64,000 bases of DNA from Wenjunlia vitaminophila DSM 41686 (GTDB taxonomy: Bacteria; Actinomycetota; Actinomycetes; Streptomycetales; Streptomycetaceae). The DNA is taken from assembly GCF_000380165.1 (NCBI RefSeq), contig NZ_KB904655.1:1-64000 (forward strand), read 5' to 3'. The notes under the pieces were generated by a model that was given only the letters and a program-made list of their open reading frames with translations, was not told the origin of the DNA and made no database searches. The position numbers and the translations under genes were made by a program. This document shows positions 8,683 to 16,555 of the stretch, piece by piece. The first letter of the stretch is position 1; each line of letters starts with the position of its first letter.

Positions 8683-9165
8683 CGGGACATCGCCTCCCCG
8701 AGTGCGCCGCGGGCCCGGTGCCCGCCGCGCATCGTCTCCGCGGTGCGTATGACCTCTGTCGCGCAGTGCCTGCCGCGCAGTGCCTGTGCTGCAGGTGTGT
8801 TCGCGTGGTGCGGGTGTGGCTGGGGTGCGAGAGGTGCCCGCCCCGTCCGGCTCGCCGCTGGCGGGGTGCGTCACGGGGATGTCGTCCGGACGTGCTCGGA
8901 TCACCATTTTATTTCACTACACAGTGAACTCTACTCCTGGCGTTCCCGCCCGGCAACAGAGTCCCGCGGCCCTGGTCAGCAGCCGGGACGGCAGGTTCGC
9001 CGCGTCTGGCCGAGGGGAAGCGGGGCCGAAACCGGGCCGTACCGCGATGGAGCATCGACGCGGCCCATCGCGGCAGGGCCGGTCACCCGGAGACGGCCCC
9101 GCTCGCTCCCGGACCACCGCCGCGAGCCAAGAGCCCCAGCGTCACGCGGCGGTGGTCACGGGGGA
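8683..9165. other. intergenic region without a gene
   Basis: Between dedA and the SDR gene, both leftward. The only structure I see is an AT-rich patch near 8900-8935 containing a palindrome (listed separately) and, on the minus strand, a TAAAAT hexamer next to it that could be a -10 element for the dedA/halogenase-like/ACP unit. The rest looks non-coding. Confidence 0.5.
8913..8928. promoter_or_regulatory. 16-bp palindrome, candidate operator upstream of dedA unit
   Basis: TTCACTACACAGTGAA has perfect 6-base arms and a 4-base centre, in an AT-rich island of an otherwise GC-rich intergenic region. On the minus strand it directly precedes AAATAAAATGG, which resembles a -10 box for the leftward dedA-pyr11-ACP unit. 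Binding protein unknown. Confidence 0.4.
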
Positions 9166-10134
9166 TCAGGCGGCCTTGCGGCGACCGTCGGTGGCGACCT
9201 TGGGCTGGTTGGTCCCCTGCGGCATCAGGTGGGGCTGGGCCTCCCCGGCGCGGGCGCCGAAGGACTTGGGCAGGGCGAACACCTTGAGCCGCACCTTGTC
9301 GTACAGGCGGTCGGGGGCGTACTTCACCACCGCGGCGAGCGGTCGGGCGGACTTGCCCACCAGGTAGCGGGCCTTGGGCCGGGGCGAGACCATCGACCGG
9401 TGCACCGCCTTGGCCACGGCCTCGGACGAGGTGCCGAGCCGGCGGACGTGCATCGTGGCGTTGCCCAGCATGGAGCGGTAGGCGTCCTCGTAGAGGAACC
9501 GCTCGTGGTCGCTGAACTGGGTGATGTTGTCGAGGCCGTCCTGCTCCAGCTTGTCCACGGCCGCGGTCTTGATCGACGCCGGCTCGATCAGCACCACGTG
9601 GATGCCCCACGGGAGCAGTTCCACCCGCAGGGCGTGGTTGATCGCGGCCAGCGCCCACTTGGACGCGTTGAGCGGGCCGGCGAAGGGCATCACCACGCGG
9701 TTGCCGATGGACCCGATGTTGATCAGGCGTCCCCTGGTCTGCCGGAGTTGCGGCAGGAACTCCTGGATCATCTCGAGCTGACCGAAGAAGTTGATCTCGA
9801 AGCTTCTCCGGATGGTGGCCATGGGGACGATCTCGGTCGGCGAGGTGATGCCGACGCCGGCGTTGTTCACCAGACCGACGGCGCCGCGTCCGTCGGTGGC
9901 CTCGAGGACCCGTTGCGCTGCTGCCTTGATGTGGTCGCTGTTGGTCACGTCCAGGATGAGCGGTTCGATGGAGCCACGAGCCGCATTGCGCAGTTCTGCG
10001 CCGTCGGACTCCTTTCGGACTCCGGCGAAGACCTGGTAGCCGTTCGCCGCGAGCCGAAGCGCGACGGCGCGTCCTATGCCGGTGGATGTCCCGGTGACGA
10101 CGACCGCGCCGGTGGCAGGGGTCGAGTTCTTCAA
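9166..10134 (-). CDS. short-chain dehydrogenase/reductase-fold protein lacking catalytic Tyr
   Basis: A 322-residue Rossmann protein with the SDR cofactor motif TGTSTGIG near residue 15, NNAGVGI near 90 and catalytic-site INIGSIGNR near 138. The position that should be the YxxxK tyrosine is leucine: PLNASK, Leu155 and Lys159. It is a close paralogue of the SDR at 11596, which has the same replacement. The start is TTG at 10134 with AAAGGAG six bases upstream. A long C-terminal region (after about residue 245) ends in a basic tail. Without the tyrosine, ordinary carbonyl reduction is doubtful. It might have another role such as cyclisation or dehydration of a polyketide aldehyde, or a remodelled oxidoreductase site. 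Family call is firm, reaction unknown. By count pyr13. Confidence 0.82.
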   Translation of the reverse strand: MKNSTPATGAVVVTGTSTGIGRAVALRLAANGYQVFAGVRKESDGAELRNAARGSIEPLILDVTNSDHIKAAAQRVLEATDGRGAVGLVNNAGVGITSPTEIVPMATIRRSFEINFFGQLEMIQEFLPQLRQTRGRLINIGSIGNRVVMPFAGPLNASKWALAAINHALRVELLPWGIHVVLIEPASIKTAAVDKLEQDGLDNITQFSDHERFLYEDAYRSMLGNATMHVRRLGTSSEAVAKAVHRSMVSPRPKARYLVGKSARPLAAVVKYAPDRLYDKVRLKVFALPKSFGARAGEAQPHLMPQGTNQPKVATDGRRKAA

Positions 10135-10342
10135 AGCAGGGCTCCTTTGCTAGTACTGCTCGGCCCGCAGCAGGTAGTGCGCCGCACGCCGGTGATGGCG
10201 AGATCGAGCCCTCGATGCCGGTCAACATCGCGTGTCGGCCCGATCGATATCAACGCAGCGTCATTGTTGGAACCCGACTATGGAGAACACTTGACTCCGA
10301 CATGAGCGACGCGCCAACGCAGGCCAGACGCTATCCCCAGGG

Positions 10343-10353
10343 GAGATATACCT
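10343..10353 (+). promoter_or_regulatory. GAGATATACCT element (copy 1 of 3)
   Basis: AT-rich 11-mer matching RAGATATACMT, shared with 12744-12754 and 38426-38436, all in intergenic regions of the cluster. This copy lies about 210 bases upstream of the leftward SDR gene. It is a candidate binding site for a cluster-wide regulator, inferred only from recurrence and position. Confidence 0.35.
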
Positions 10354-10425
10354 GACCAGGAAGAACTTTGCTGGTTAATCACATCTGATCGGCAGCCGTC
10401 ACTTCTTGAGCGATTTCCCTACATG

Positions 10426-10965
10426 TCAGTCACTTGGCCCCGACCACGGCCGAACTCGGGGCAGCCATCGCGGAACATTCGCTCGGTATCGCATGTAATC
10501 CTCACCAAAACGGCGGACCAGTCCGGGCTCCTCAAACAGCGGCATGAAGAGCATGTTGACCCCGAGGAACGTCAGACTCCACAACATCAACCACGACGAC
10601 CGGGTCATCACGGCCTCGCCGAACAGCACGGCGATCACCGAAGTGATCATGGGGTTGCGCACGTGACGGTACGGCCCCCGCACCACGAGCCGCCGCGGCG
10701 GATCGAAGATCGCCAAAGTGCCCTTGCCCTCGCGGTCGAAGAGGACGTTGGTCCACAGGAAGAGGGCCACCCCGGCGGAAACCAGGGCACCGCCCACCGC
10801 CAGGGCCAACCAGCGCCCCGCCGCCGGAACCTCCACCTGCCGGAGTCCCGCGGTGAGCCAGATCGCCAACGGCACCACCACGGCCATCAGCACCGGCGCG
10901 AGCAGAACCGCCCTGAAGTGTCGCCACACCCGCACGTCAACCACCCTGTGTATTCGTCGGAACAC
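10426..10965 (-). CDS. isoprenylcysteine carboxyl methyltransferase-like membrane protein
   Basis: A 179-residue membrane protein with segments near residues 20-40, 50-70 and 115-140. The ICMT/PEMT-type motif is visible as VVRGPYRHVRNPM near residue 91, followed by LFEEPGLVRRFGEDYMRYRANVPRWLPR near the C-terminus; this pairing forms the SAM pocket in the family. Family members methylate prenylcysteine carboxylates, phospholipids or small molecules at the membrane. In this cluster it might methylate a pathway intermediate or a lipid, but no substrate can be read from sequence. The start is uncertain: GTG at 10965 has only a weak ribosome site, and downstream GTG codons are possible. By count pyr14. 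Confidence 0.75.
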   Translation of the reverse strand: MFRRIHRVVDVRVWRHFRAVLLAPVLMAVVVPLAIWLTAGLRQVEVPAAGRWLALAVGGALVSAGVALFLWTNVLFDREGKGTLAIFDPPRRLVVRGPYRHVRNPMITSVIAVLFGEAVMTRSSWLMLWSLTFLGVNMLFMPLFEEPGLVRRFGEDYMRYRANVPRWLPRVRPWSGPSD

Positions 10966-11595
10966 CCTGGGCAGTCAGCCCCGGGGCCATCACTGTAGAG
11001 GCGTGAACACCGTGACGAGACGGCTGTTGTAGGGGCACAGCGGGTAATTCACCCCAATGAGCTATCTCCTGACGAAACGACATGCGAGAGGGACCGCACG
11101 ACGGCGACAAGTCGGCCTGCCATCTGCAACTTTGCGTAATCGCGCGAACGCAGACTTCCGGCCATACTGTTTCTCGCCAAGGTCGCAGTGGCCAAATCAC
11201 AGCGGTCACTGATGGCTGAAACCAGACCATCACCTCGAGAGGGAGGGCGGGACCGGCAGAGGTCGCCGAACGCCGTGCCGCCGGCCCCACATCGCTGCCG
11301 GATGGATCACGGCAGCAGTCACGGCGGACATCCGCTCCAGCCGTTCTCGATTCTCACCGGACCGACAGGCGTTGCTATACGCACCGAAGCCATTTACGCG
11401 ACATCACGCCGCCATTAATGTCTCTGGATAGTGAAACTCAGACCTATCGGAGAGGGCGCAGGGACGCCTCCGCTCCGCTCGGCGGAGTGCAGGCACCGCC
11501 TCTCCGCCGATGCCCGGTCGATCAGCGTGGATCGCGGCGTCACCGGAACGACTCACGGGGGACAGACACCACCTCACCCGGAAGGAGAGTCCGAC
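10966..11595. other. long intergenic region between divergent genes, no gene seen
   Basis: Separates the leftward methyltransferase-like gene from the rightward SDR gene. It has lower GC than its surroundings and must hold divergent promoters. On the plus strand, TTTACG (11393-11398) and TAATGT (11416-11421) are 17 bases apart and could be a weak sigma-70-type promoter for the SDR gene. I see no convincing coding sequence or RNA gene. Confidence 0.45.
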
Positions 11596-12537
11596 ATGCG
11601 CCCATCAGCGCCCGACCAGGGCAGTGTCGTCATCACCGGGGCGTCGACCGGCATCGGCCGCGCCTGCGCCCTGCACCTCGCGGAGAACGGGTTCCAGGTG
11701 TTCGCCGGCGTCCGCAAGGAGGCCGACGGCGCGTCCCTCGAGCGTGACGCCAAGGGGAGCCTGCGCGCGCTGCTCCTGGACGTGACCGACCAGGAGCAGA
11801 TCGAGGCCGCGGCGGCCGAGGTCTCCCGGAGCAGCGGCGGGAAGCTGCGCTGCCTGGTGAACAACGCCGGGATCGGCATCCCCGCCCCGACCGAACTGGT
11901 GGACCTGGACCTGCTCCGCAGGCAGTTCGAGGTCAATGTCTTCGGACAGGTCGCGGTCACCCAGGAGTTCCTGCCGCTGCTGCGGGCGGCGACCGGCCGC
12001 ATCGTCAACATGGGTTCGATCGCGGACCGGTTGACGATGCCGTTCGCCGGTCCGTTGAACTCCTCGAAGCACGCCCTGGCGTCGCTCAACGACGCGCTCC
12101 GCTTCGAGCTGCGCCCCTGGGGCATCCACGTGGTGCTCATCGAGCCCGCCGCCATCCGCAGTGCCGCGGCGGACGGCGTGAAGGAGCACGGGCAACGGCT
12201 CGTCGACGGACTGAGCCCCCGCGGTCGCCACCTCTACGAGGACGCGCTGCGCTCGATGCTGTCAGCGATGAGCGACAAGATGGGCAGGATCGCCGCTCCG
12301 CCGTCCACGGTCGCCAAGGTGGTGCACCGGGCGATCACCGTCGACCGACCCAAGACCCGTTACCTGGTCGGCAAGCCGGCGCGTCCACTGGCCGCCATCT
12401 CCAAGGTGGCCTCGGACCGGGCCTTCGACATGATCAAGGCCCGGATCTTCGACCAGCCGCGCGGCTTCGGGAGCCGGGGCGCCGACGTACCGGACGACCT
12501 GGAGTCGGTCCGGCGGGCGAGGCGGCGGGCGTCCTGA
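11596..12537 (+). CDS. short-chain dehydrogenase/reductase-fold protein lacking catalytic Tyr (paralogue)
   Basis: A 313-residue SDR-fold protein, clearly paralogous to 9166-10134 over the full length (shared FAGVRKE, LVNNAG, FGQ..TQEFLP, MPFAGPLN, SKHAL, YLVGKPARPLAA). Cofactor motif TGASTGIG lies near residue 14 and the catalytic Ser in VNMGSIADR near 140, but the YxxxK tyrosine is again leucine: PLNSSK, Leu154 and Lys158. ATG at 11596 has GGAAGGAGAG seven bases upstream; a longer in-frame extension to 11431 lacks such a site. It starts the rightward block that continues into the halogenases. Retention of two Tyr-less copies argues for a real, possibly heteromeric or non-redox function. By count pyr15. 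Confidence 0.82.
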   Translation: MRPSAPDQGSVVITGASTGIGRACALHLAENGFQVFAGVRKEADGASLERDAKGSLRALLLDVTDQEQIEAAAAEVSRSSGGKLRCLVNNAGIGIPAPTELVDLDLLRRQFEVNVFGQVAVTQEFLPLLRAATGRIVNMGSIADRLTMPFAGPLNSSKHALASLNDALRFELRPWGIHVVLIEPAAIRSAAADGVKEHGQRLVDGLSPRGRHLYEDALRSMLSAMSDKMGRIAAPPSTVAKVVHRAITVDRPKTRYLVGKPARPLAAISKVASDRAFDMIKARIFDQPRGFGSRGADVPDDLESVRRARRRAS

Positions 12538-12945
12538 GGCGGTTTACCACCGTCTCCGCACAGAACGGCGCGTTTGGCAAGAGGGAACCCCCATCTAGCC
12601 ATTCCTCGACCGGCGTTCGAGGGGTGTTTTGGAAGCTGTCGCAGACTCAGTTGCCAGACATTCGGCCATAGGCGGGAGTAGTGGGTTCATCCTCCGCCCA
12701 TGCGTCGAGGACGGACTTTCCCTGCGCAAGCAGGCGCGGTCACAAGATATACCTCAGCCCGAACGTTCAGTCAGAGCATTGACAACCGCTCGAGGACAGG
12801 TGGAACACACAGCACGGCCGACCGGCGCCCTCACCGGGTGCGGAAATTCCACACGCGTGATCTGACCGTACTCGGTCAAGCCCATGAACGCGGCAGGCTG
12901 TGCGGCCCCATGCCGTCCGCCCGCCAGTGATTCGGAGGATTCTGC
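12538..12945. other. intergenic region upstream of halogenase pair
   Basis: About 400 bases without a convincing gene. It contains the AAGATATACCT element (12744-12754) and a TTGACA hexamer at 12779-12784 for which I could not find a good -10 partner. It most likely carries the promoter of the halogenase pair. Confidence 0.45.
12744..12754 (+). promoter_or_regulatory. AAGATATACCT element (copy 2 of 3)
   Basis: Second copy of RAGATATACMT, about 190 bases upstream of the first halogenase start. See copies at 10343 and 38426. Candidate regulatory element, inferred from recurrence. Confidence 0.35.
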
Positions 12946-14700
12946 ATGCCCAGGAGCACCAGGACCACAAAGTCGACCAAGATCGAGCGCCCAGACACCG
13001 ATGTGGTGATCCTCGGCTCCGGGCTCGCCGGAGCGGCGATGGCCGCGGTGCTGTCCCGCAACGGTGCCAATGTACTGATCCTCGATGCGGGCACCCACCC
13101 GCGGTTCGCCATTGGGGAATCGACCATCCCGTATACGTCCATGCTCATGCGTCTGGTCAGTGAGCGGTATGACGTTCCCGAGATCAAGTACCTCACCACG
13201 TTCGAGAACGTGCAGGGAAAGATCACCAGTACCTGCGGCATCAAGAAGAACTTCGGGTTCCTCTACCACCGCGAGGGCGAGCGCCAGAAGTACCACGAGG
13301 CGCACCAGTTCCCGATCCCGCGGATCACGCACATCGAGAACCACTTCTTCCGCCAGGACATCGATGCCTGGATGCTCAATGTCGCGGTGAAGTACGGCGC
13401 CCGTATCCAACAGCGCACCCGCATCGTGGACGTGGCGTTCGACGACGCCGGTGGCACCCTCACCGATGACCAGGGCAGGACCTACCGGACCCGGTTCGTG
13501 GTGGACGCGAGCGGCTTCAGGTCCCCCCTGGCCGAGAAGCTCGACCTGCGTGACCAGCCCACCCGGATGCGGCACCACTCGCGCTCGATCTTCACCCACA
13601 TGGTGGGCGTGCCGGACTACGACGACCTGCTGCCGAAGGTCTCCCACGGTCACCCCACCCGGTGGGCCCAGGGCACCCTGCACCACATCTACGAGGGCGG
13701 CTGGGGCTGGGTCATCCCGTTCAACAACCACGCCCGGGCGACCAACCCGCTGGTCAGCGTCGGGTTCAGCTTCGACCCGCGGATCCACCCGGACTTCGAC
13801 GGCACCCCGGAGGAGGAGTTCCGGGCCTTCATCGACCGTTTCCCCGACATCCGGCGCCAGTTCGTCGACGCCACCGCGGTCCGCCCCTGGGTGCGCACCG
13901 GCCGGTTGCAGTACTCCTCGAGCAAGACCGTCGGTGCCCGCTGGTGCCTGACCTCGCACGCGGCCGGCTTCGTGGACGCGCTGTTCTCCCGGGGCCTGTC
14001 CAACTCCTTCGAGATCATCAACGCGCTGACCTGGCGGCTGCTCGAGGCTCTGCGCGACGACGACTTCACCGAGGAGCGCTTCGAGTACGTCCAGCGGCTC
14101 GAGCAGGGCCTGCTGGACTTCAACGACAACCTGGTGGCGAACGCGTACACGTCGTTCGGCCACTACGACCTGTGGGACACCTGGTTCCGGGTCTGGTCTC
14201 TGGGGCAGATCCTGGCCACCTTCGAGATCAACTCCACCTACGCGAAGTTCCTGGAGTCCCACGACGTGCGGGACCTCACCCGGCTGGAGGGGATCGCCCC
14301 CGACGGGTCCATCCCGAGCTACGCACCCGCCCGCGAGCTGATGAACTTCGTCAGCGACCAGGTGAGCCAGGTGCAGGAGAAGCGCAACGACGCGGGGGTG
14401 GCCGCCAAGGCCATCATGGAGGCGTTGCAGAAGGCGGACTTCGTGCCGCCGGCGTTCGGCCTGGCCGACGCGGACAACCGCTGGTTCAACGCGAGCACCA
14501 AGAAGGTCATGGAGACCATCAAGTGGGCCCGCAACTCCGCACCCAGGGAGATCGGGACGCTGGTGGACGAGGGCCTGACCCTGTTCATCAAGAAGCGGCT
14601 GTCCCGCGACGAGTTCGACCTCGCCGAGGAGGCCAAGCACATCGTGGCCGCCTGGCCCGTGATCGGTAGGAAGTTCCGTTCCCCGTCGCTGTCGTACTGA
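12946..14700 (+). CDS. pyr16: flavin-dependent halogenase (intact motifs)
   Basis: A 584-residue FADH2-dependent halogenase of the PltM/phenol-halogenase type, not the PltA type. GSGLAG, the FAD-binding GxGxxG, is at residues 24-29. GESTIPYT lies near 60, the diagnostic halogenase motif GWGWVIPF (WxWxIP) near 252, and a DALFSRGL flavin-site block near 346. ATG at 12946 has GGAGGA seven bases upstream. It is followed 33 bases later by a second halogenase, so the two are co-transcribed. The likely substrate is the phenol ring or a late pyrrole position of the pyrrolomycin scaffold; the regiochemistry cannot be read from sequence. The pyr16 number is by gene count consistent with memory of the published cluster. 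Confidence 0.9.
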   Translation: MPRSTRTTKSTKIERPDTDVVILGSGLAGAAMAAVLSRNGANVLILDAGTHPRFAIGESTIPYTSMLMRLVSERYDVPEIKYLTTFENVQGKITSTCGIKKNFGFLYHREGERQKYHEAHQFPIPRITHIENHFFRQDIDAWMLNVAVKYGARIQQRTRIVDVAFDDAGGTLTDDQGRTYRTRFVVDASGFRSPLAEKLDLRDQPTRMRHHSRSIFTHMVGVPDYDDLLPKVSHGHPTRWAQGTLHHIYEGGWGWVIPFNNHARATNPLVSVGFSFDPRIHPDFDGTPEEEFRAFIDRFPDIRRQFVDATAVRPWVRTGRLQYSSSKTVGARWCLTSHAAGFVDALFSRGLSNSFEIINALTWRLLEALRDDDFTEERFEYVQRLEQGLLDFNDNLVANAYTSFGHYDLWDTWFRVWSLGQILATFEINSTYAKFLESHDVRDLTRLEGIAPDGSIPSYAPARELMNFVSDQVSQVQEKRNDAGVAAKAIMEALQKADFVPPAFGLADADNRWFNASTKKVMETIKWARNSAPREIGTLVDEGLTLFIKKRLSRDEFDLAEEAKHIVAAWPVIGRKFRSPSLSY

Positions 14701-14733
14701 AGCGCCCCGCAACCTTCCCCAAGGAGCACCTAG

Positions 14734-16392
14734 ATGATCTCGAAGGCCAACAGGTTCGACGTCGCCATCATAGGCGCCGGCATGGGCGGCTCGATGCTGG
14801 GCGCCGCTCTCGCCCGCAACGGCGTCAAGGTCCTGCTGATAGACGGCGGCATACACCCCCGGTTCGCCGTTGGTGAGGCGACGATCCCCTACACCAACGT
14901 CTCCCAGCGCATCATCGCCGCGCGGTACAACCTCCCCGAGCTGACCACCCTGTGCACCCTCGAGGACTGCACCAAGGCGATCGGCCCGACGTTCGGCACC
15001 AAGACCCACTTCGGCTTCCTGCGGCACGAGCAGGGCAAGCCGCAGAACCCGCGGGAGACCAACGAGTTCCACACCCCCGGGCTGCTGCACGAGGCCCACC
15101 ACCTGTACCGGCAGGACGTGGACGCCTTCGTGTTCCACCTGGCGGTGCGCTGCGGGTGCACCCCGCTGCAGAACTGGCGCGTCGCCGACGTGGACTTCGA
15201 CGGGTCGGGCGCGAGCCTGCACGGCGAGGACGGCTCGGAGTACCGGGCGCGCTACGTGGTGGACGCCAGTGGCTACCGTTCGCCCCTGGCGAAGAAGTTC
15301 AACCTGCGCGACGAGATCCCCAAGTACAAGCACCACTCGCGGTCGATGTTCACCCACGTCGCCGGGATCACGCACACCGACGACCTGTGGCCGGACCGCA
15401 AGCCGGAGTACGTGCCGCCGGTTCCGTGGTACGAGGGCACCGTCCACCACATGTTCAACCGTGGTTGGGGGTGGGTCATCGGGTTCGACAACACCCCGCT
15501 GTCCCGGAACCCGCTGTGCTCCATCGGTCTGACCGTGGACCCGCGGGTGTGGCCCAAGGACCCCAGCCTCTCCGTCCAGGAGGACTTCGACCGGATCACC
15601 GGGCTCTTCCCGGACATCAAGCGGCAGTACGCCGGGGTCACCCCGGTCCGCGAATGGGTTTCCACGGACCGCCTCCAGTACTCCTCGAAGCAGACCGTCG
15701 GTGACCGCTGGTGCCTGCTGTCGCACGCCGCGGCCTTTATCGACCCGCTGTTCTCGTACGGTCTGGCCAACACCGGCGACGCGGTGAACAAGCTGGCCTG
15801 GCGGCTCATCCGGGCCTGCAAGGACGACGACTTCTCCGCGGAGCGCTTCGACCACATCGAGCAGTGGCAGCAGGCCCGCTTCCACTACAACGACGAGATC
15901 GTCAACTCCGGTTTCACCGCGTTCGACCACTTCGAGCTCTGGAAGGCCGTCTTCCGGGTCTGGGTGTGGGGCAACAACTACGGCACCTTCCGGGCGCGGG
16001 CCGGGCTGACCAAGTTCGAGCAGGACGGCAACGACCAGCACCTGCGGGACCTGGAGAAGGGCCAGTACCTGGGTTACGACTGGCCGGACCACGAGGGCTT
16101 CAAGCACCTGTTCGACACCATGGTGCGGAACATCGACGCCTTCGAGGCCGGGAAGATCACCGCGGACGACGCGGCCGAGGAGATGTGGGCGGTGCTGGAG
16201 GAGGTCAACTTCATGCCCAAGCCCTTCGGCTTCCAGGACCGCTCGGTGCACTTCATGAGCCCCAAGCCGCCGGTCATCGCCAAGACCGCGGTCTGGCTCG
16301 CCCGGCACGGTGACCCCACCGTCCGCAAGATGCTGCTCAAGAGCGGTCGGCAGGCCATCAAGCTCCGGCTGACCAACCGCAAGATCTTCTGA
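14734..16392 (+). CDS. pyr17: flavin-dependent halogenase with WxWxIG variant motif
   Basis: A 552-residue halogenase paralogous to the preceding gene. GAGMGG at residues 14-19 binds FAD, GEATIPYT lies near 50, and a DPLFSYGL block near 337 is intact. The halogenase motif reads GWGWVIGF near 248, so the proline of WxWxIP is glycine. That single change leaves the two tryptophans in place and need not abolish activity. ATG at 14734 follows an AAGGAG site. It ends just before a very strong double terminator. In marinopyrrole biosynthesis a tandem pair of related halogenases works together, so cooperation of this gene with the upstream one is possible. The pyr17 number is by gene count. Confidence 0.88.
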   Translation: MISKANRFDVAIIGAGMGGSMLGAALARNGVKVLLIDGGIHPRFAVGEATIPYTNVSQRIIAARYNLPELTTLCTLEDCTKAIGPTFGTKTHFGFLRHEQGKPQNPRETNEFHTPGLLHEAHHLYRQDVDAFVFHLAVRCGCTPLQNWRVADVDFDGSGASLHGEDGSEYRARYVVDASGYRSPLAKKFNLRDEIPKYKHHSRSMFTHVAGITHTDDLWPDRKPEYVPPVPWYEGTVHHMFNRGWGWVIGFDNTPLSRNPLCSIGLTVDPRVWPKDPSLSVQEDFDRITGLFPDIKRQYAGVTPVREWVSTDRLQYSSKQTVGDRWCLLSHAAAFIDPLFSYGLANTGDAVNKLAWRLIRACKDDDFSAERFDHIEQWQQARFHYNDEIVNSGFTAFDHFELWKAVFRVWVWGNNYGTFRARAGLTKFEQDGNDQHLRDLEKGQYLGYDWPDHEGFKHLFDTMVRNIDAFEAGKITADDAAEEMWAVLEEVNFMPKPFGFQDRSVHFMSPKPPVIAKTAVWLARHGDPTVRKMLLKSGRQAIKLRLTNRKIF

Positions 16393-16418
16393 CGTCGATC
16401 CGTCATCCCAGTGCCGTA

Positions 16419-16495
16419 CCGGTGCGTCAGCACCGGCACGGCGGGTGTGTGACCGAGGGGGGCGGCGGGCCAGGCCCTGGCCCGCCGCCCCCCTC
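16419..16495 (+). terminator. tandem hairpin terminator after halogenase pair
   Basis: A smaller hairpin (CCGGTGC/GCACCGG around a 4-base loop, about 16419-16437) is followed by an almost perfect 41-base palindrome: 20-base arms 16455-16474 and 16476-16495 around one base. It separates the halogenases from the nitrate reductase genes. Confidence 0.8.
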
Positions 16496-16555
16496 GCACT
16501 TCCCGCGCGCCTCCCCGCGCGGCACGGCGGGGCTGCGGTCCCGGAAGGAAAGGCG

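Noticed and set aside
10937-11290. A possible leftward ORF in the long intergenic region
   Set aside because: It overlaps the methyltransferase-like gene start, lacks a ribosome site and has no family features.
12946-16392. Marinopyrrole-type biaryl coupling by the tandem halogenase pair as the main product route
   Set aside because: The nitrate reductase pair, the reductase-terminated PKS and a single KR in the last module fit a monohydroxyphenyl nitropyrrole better than marinopyrrole; kept only as an analogy for halogenase cooperation.
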